A DNA stretch of 64,000 bases from JBAZAX01 sp041671765 (GTDB lineage: Bacteria > Babelota > Babeliae > Babelales > RVW-14). The stretch's first letter is position 1. Every line of letters begins with the position of its first letter. Under the pieces are notes generated by a model, which ran no database searches, was not told where the DNA came from, and worked only from the letters and a program-made list of their open reading frames with translations. Shown here in pieces: positions 61,042 through 64,000 of the stretch. The translations under genes and the position numbers were made by a program. The DNA is taken from positions 1 through 64,000 of the forward strand of contig JBAZAX010000001.1 in the NCBI GenBank assembly GCA_041671765.1, read 5' to 3'.

Positions 61042-62106
61042 ATGATATATCACATGGCTCAGGCGTTGCAGTCAAAGTATAGCTTTTTCAATGTGTTCCA
61101 TTACGTTAGCGTACGTTCAATCTGCGCGCTTTTATCATCTATGTTAATTTCATTTGTATTCGGAAATATGTTCATCCGGTTTTGCCAAAAACATTTCCGC
61201 GCCAAGGCCCGCGAGTGGACGCCAGAAACGCACCAAGCCAAAAATGACACTCCTACAATGGGTGGACTCTTTGTGATCTCAGTATTTTTAATAAATGCAT
61301 TACTTTGGACAAATCTGACTAAAATTAATGTTTGGCTATTTCTGATCTGTGTTATGGGTTATGGCCTGATCGGATTTCTTGACGATGTTTGTAAACTTAA
61401 ATACCGCAAAGGAATTTCTGCATCTCTAAAATTTAGACTTCAGGTTGGATTTGGTTTTGCACTGTCACTAGCCTGGTATTTTATGTTATCTCCAAACACA
61501 AGTATCTGTGTTCCATTTTTCAAAAATTTCATGCCTGAAATTGGCGTACTATTAATTCCATGGGCAACATTTATTATGGTTGCCACAAGCAACGCCGTCA
61601 ATTTAACAGATGGACTCGATGGACTTGCAACCGGGCCTTTGATTTTTAATTTTTCAACATTTGCATTCATAGCTTATTTGTCCGGACATGTAAAATTTGC
61701 TACATACCTTTATATTCCATATTCCGGCAGCGCCGAGTTAACAGTTTTGGCTTGCACGCTCGTTGGTGCACTGGTTGGATTTTTATGGTACAACACTTAT
61801 CCTGCTCAAATTTTCATGGGTGATGTAGGTTCACTTGCCATGGGTGCAGGATTGGCATTTTTTGCTTTAATGGTTCGTCAAGAATTTTTATTACTGCTCA
61901 GCGGTGGAATTTTTGTTTTGGAAACAGTATCTGTAATATTACAAGTAGCATCCTTTAAGTTAACCGGTAAAAGAATATTTCTTATGGCTCCCATTCACCA
62001 CCATTTTGAACTCAAGGGGTGGAAGGAAAGCAAGGTCACAGTACGATTCTGGATAATATCCATGATTCTTTGTTTACTCGCTTTACTTACTCTAAAGATT
62101 AGATAG
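61042..62106 (+). CDS. mraY: Phospho-N-acetylmuramoyl-pentapeptide transferase
   Basis: This 354-residue membrane enzyme makes lipid I by moving phospho-MurNAc-pentapeptide to undecaprenyl phosphate. Family motifs are present: TPTMGGLFVI, GFLDDVCKLKYRKG (Asp pair), ATSNAVNLTDGLDGLATGP, PAQIFMGDVGSLAMG and MAPIHHHFELKGWKESKV. About ten hydrophobic segments. It indicates that the organism keeps peptidoglycan synthesis. SD AAGGAT. It is not in a dcw cluster here; pheS follows. Confidence 0.97.
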   Translation: MIYHMAQALQSKYSFFNVFHYVSVRSICALLSSMLISFVFGNMFIRFCQKHFRAKAREWTPETHQAKNDTPTMGGLFVISVFLINALLWTNLTKINVWLFLICVMGYGLIGFLDDVCKLKYRKGISASLKFRLQVGFGFALSLAWYFMLSPNTSICVPFFKNFMPEIGVLLIPWATFIMVATSNAVNLTDGLDGLATGPLIFNFSTFAFIAYLSGHVKFATYLYIPYSGSAELTVLACTLVGALVGFLWYNTYPAQIFMGDVGSLAMGAGLAFFALMVRQEFLLLLSGGIFVLETVSVILQVASFKLTGKRIFLMAPIHHHFELKGWKESKVTVRFWIISMILCLLALLTLKIR

Positions 62107-62190
62107 AAACATTTAGTGGCAAAAAAACAAAAAAGTGTTACGATTTTAGAAGCTTAAATGTTTGAAGAAAATGCTTTTCTTGGAGTGGAT

Positions 62191-63225
62191 ATGCCAGATT
62201 TAAAAGATAAAATTCAGAATTTAAAAAATGAATTTGAAGTAGACTTGAAGAATGTTAGTAATCTTCGCAGTCTAGATGACTTAAGAATTAAATATCTTGG
62301 TAAAAAAAGTTTGGTAACAGACTTACTTGGCCAGATTAAAAATTTTTCAGTTGAAGAGAAAAAAGAATTTGGACCACTTATAAATCAATTTAAAATTGAA
62401 GCAGATAATAGCATAGAAGAAGCAAAAGCACAGATTATATTTAAGCAAACACAATCTGAAAATTTTAAAAAACAAAATTTTGACGTCTCTGCATATCAAC
62501 CAAATATAACAACCGGAACATTGCATCCATTAACTCAAATTGTTCGGGAAGTTGAAGACATTTTTGTATCAATGGGATATGAGGTAATTGATGGACCTGA
62601 AGTTGAAAGTGAAGAGTATAATTTCGAAGCACTGAATGTTCCCAAAGATCACCCTGCTCGCGACATGCAAGATACATTTTGGCTAGATATTCCAGGCATG
62701 GTGCTTAGGACACAAACATCTTCTATGCAAGTGCATGCAATGCGAAATAAATCACTCCCATTGGCTGTGATATCCCCGGGAAAAGTTTTCAGACAAGAAT
62801 CGACCGATGCAACGCATGATTATGTTTTCATGCAATGCGAGGGAATGTTAATTGATGAAAATGTAAATATATCCAATCTATTTGCAACTTTACAAACATT
62901 TTTAAAAACTTTGTTCAAAACAGATAGTTTGGACATTCGTATCAGACCCGGATTTTTCCCATTTGTTGAGCCGGGATTTGAAATTGATATGCGCTGCCCA
63001 TTTTGTAAAAACGGTTGTTCTGTTTGTAAGAGATCAACTTGGATAGAGTTATTTCCAGGTGGAATGATTCATCCGAACGTACTTAGAATAAACGGAATTG
63101 ACCCTGAAAAATATTCAGGCTTTGCATTTGGATTTGGATTAACCAGACTAGCGATGCTCAAATACAATATTGATGATATAAGGCTTTTTTACGGTGGTAA
63201 TATTAAATTTTTAAATCAATTTTAA
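62191..63225 (+). CDS. pheS: Phenylalanyl-tRNA synthetase alpha subunit
   Basis: The 344-residue subunit contains the N-terminal coiled-coil part (LRIKYLGKKSLVTDLL), motif 2 (GKVFRQESTDATHDYVFMQCEG) and motif 3 (GFAFGFGLTRLAML). Between them a Cys-rich insert (CPFCKNGCSVCKRSTWIEL) gives a possible zinc site, as in several other lineages. I chose ATG 62191 because GGAG precedes it and YLGKK then lies at the usual distance from the start; ATG 62158 is also open. pheT is not next to it: galU follows. Confidence 0.93.
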   Translation: MPDLKDKIQNLKNEFEVDLKNVSNLRSLDDLRIKYLGKKSLVTDLLGQIKNFSVEEKKEFGPLINQFKIEADNSIEEAKAQIIFKQTQSENFKKQNFDVSAYQPNITTGTLHPLTQIVREVEDIFVSMGYEVIDGPEVESEEYNFEALNVPKDHPARDMQDTFWLDIPGMVLRTQTSSMQVHAMRNKSLPLAVISPGKVFRQESTDATHDYVFMQCEGMLIDENVNISNLFATLQTFLKTLFKTDSLDIRIRPGFFPFVEPGFEIDMRCPFCKNGCSVCKRSTWIELFPGGMIHPNVLRINGIDPEKYSGFAFGFGLTRLAMLKYNIDDIRLFYGGNIKFLNQF

Positions 63226-63283
63226 ACATGTTTTTGTGCTAAATTTTTTCACAGAGTATTGAAGGAAAAAAGGAGAATGAATA

Positions 63284-64000
63284 ATGAAAGTAACAAAAGC
63301 AATAATTCCTGCTGGGGGAATTGGAACACGTTTTCTTCCAGCAACAAAAATTACCCCAAAGGAGATGTTACCCATCCTTGATAAACCAGCCATTCAATAC
63401 ATTGTTGAAGAAGGCGCAAAGTCAGGAATAGAAACTTTTGTTGTTGTTACAGGAAAATCAAAAAAGAATATCGAAGATCACTTTGACACAAATTCAACGC
63501 TAGATTCGTTTTTAAAAGGAAAAGATAAATCAGGTTGTATCGAAGGTTTGAATAAAATTATTGATTCAACAAATTTTATTTACATTCGACAAAAAAACCC
63601 ACTTGGCCTTGGGCATGCTGTTTGGACTGCAAAAACGGTTATAAGCAAAGAGTATGTCTCCGTCATGTTACCCGACGAAATTATCTTAAGCCAAGTTCCA
63701 GCAATTCTACAACTCATGCAGATAGCACATCAGGAAAAATGCAACGTCGTTGGCGTACAAGAAGTTCCAATCGAGCATGTTTCACGTTATGGAGTTATTG
63801 GAATCAAAAGACAGTTTTCCCCTAACCTTTTTCAGGTTAAAGAGTTGGTAGAAAAACCAAAGATATCAGACGCTCCTTCAAATCTTGCAATAATCGGACG
63901 ATATGTTCTCTCTCCAAATATTTTTGATATTTTGGGAGAATCTAAAATTGGTGTTGGCGGCGAAATTCAACTTACGGATGCAATTCAAGCACTGCTTTAC
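63284..64000 (+). CDS. galU: UTP-glucose-1-phosphate uridylyltransferase (cut by window end)
   Basis: 239 codons are visible. KAIIPAGGIGTRFLPATKIT is the nucleotide-binding loop, followed by PKEMLPILDKPAIQYIVEE, NPLGLGHAVWTAK, VMLPDEIIL, VSRYGVIGI, ELVEKP and GVGGEIQLTDAI, all GalU signatures. It forms UDP-glucose from UTP and glucose-1-phosphate for cell-surface glycans. ATG 63284 has AGGAG eight bases before it. The frame is open to the end of the window. Confidence 0.95.
   Translation, partial: MKVTKAIIPAGGIGTRFLPATKITPKEMLPILDKPAIQYIVEEGAKSGIETFVVVTGKSKKNIEDHFDTNSTLDSFLKGKDKSGCIEGLNKIIDSTNFIYIRQKNPLGLGHAVWTAKTVISKEYVSVMLPDEIILSQVPAILQLMQIAHQEKCNVVGVQEVPIEHVSRYGVIGIKRQFSPNLFQVKELVEKPKISDAPSNLAIIGRYVLSPNIFDILGESKIGVGGEIQLTDAIQALLY

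Overview
The window is 64 kb of AT-rich bacterial chromosome, compact and gene-dense on both strands. A very large share of the genes encode proteins with an N-terminal signal peptide or lipobox and no recognisable domain, or an enzyme domain that is normally cytoplasmic. There are eukaryote-like domains (two RING-H2 proteins, one with ankyrin repeats), DUF2608 HAD-like proteins, Fic, HEPN/MNT and several RelE-type toxin-antitoxin pairs, alongside housekeeping genes (hisS, pheS, mraY, galU). This fits an intracellular, protist-associated bacterium. Candidatus Dependentiae (TM6/Babeliae) is my best guess, with Legionella-like or chlamydia-like lineages as alternatives; this is inference from content, because no rRNA is present.

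Layout. 1-2964: RelE toxin tail, small pyrophosphatase-like protein, AAA ATPase/DUF4143, MazG-like NTPase and a membrane protein. 3195-5059: possible leader peptide and attenuator, then an ABC-2 exporter (ATPase and permease). 5196-10340: a tight seven-gene operon with Fic, two alpha/beta-hydrolase lipoproteins, a DUF2608/HAD-like protein, an MNT/HEPN pair and a chloramphenicol-phosphotransferase-like lipoprotein. 10386-21882: mostly secreted proteins, including an exported SDR, an exported GNAT, an exported P-loop kinase, a GIN-domain (DUF2807) protein, one toxin-antitoxin pair, and three adjacent secreted proteins that I suggest are a divergent TraB/ChaN-like family. 22084-27753: PadR regulator with membrane protein, a second RelE-type pair, exported HAD phosphatase, hisS and an HD phosphohydrolase. 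27847-35444: secreted RING-H2 protein, secreted internally duplicated protein, DUF2608 protein, Red-beta-like annealing protein with Cdd1-like protein, and an ABC-type ATPase. 35548-38043: an arsenic operon arsR-thioredoxin-permease-arsM.

38.7-56.2 kb looks like an integrated mobile element. It has a large serine recombinase whose reading frame runs into the 3' half of a tRNA-Asn gene, a Toprim/DUF3987 primase-helicase followed by an iteron-like repeat field (candidate origin), a SpoVG-like protein, an SF2 helicase and a minus-strand block of phage-type proteins (zinc ribbon, HGG motif, possible small terminase). On the right flank it carries cargo: a secreted RING-H2/ankyrin protein, small membrane and lipoproteins, and a secreted fibre/beta-propeller adhesin. 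Around the adhesin lie remnants of duplicated copies. I see no capsid, portal, large terminase or tail-tube gene, so a satellite or plasmid-like element is more likely than a complete prophage.

56.2 kb to the end is chromosome again: tRNA-Asn, tRNA-Val, a two-gene operon of large secreted coiled-coil proteins, then mraY, pheS and the 5' part of galU.

Most interesting: the tRNA-integrated element with a RING-ankyrin effector and propeller adhesin; the tandem family of secreted TraB/ChaN-like proteins; the repeated pattern of P-loop kinases and other cytosolic-type enzymes fused to export signals (one with a second, near-perfect start after the lipobox); and the Fic + MNT/HEPN operon.
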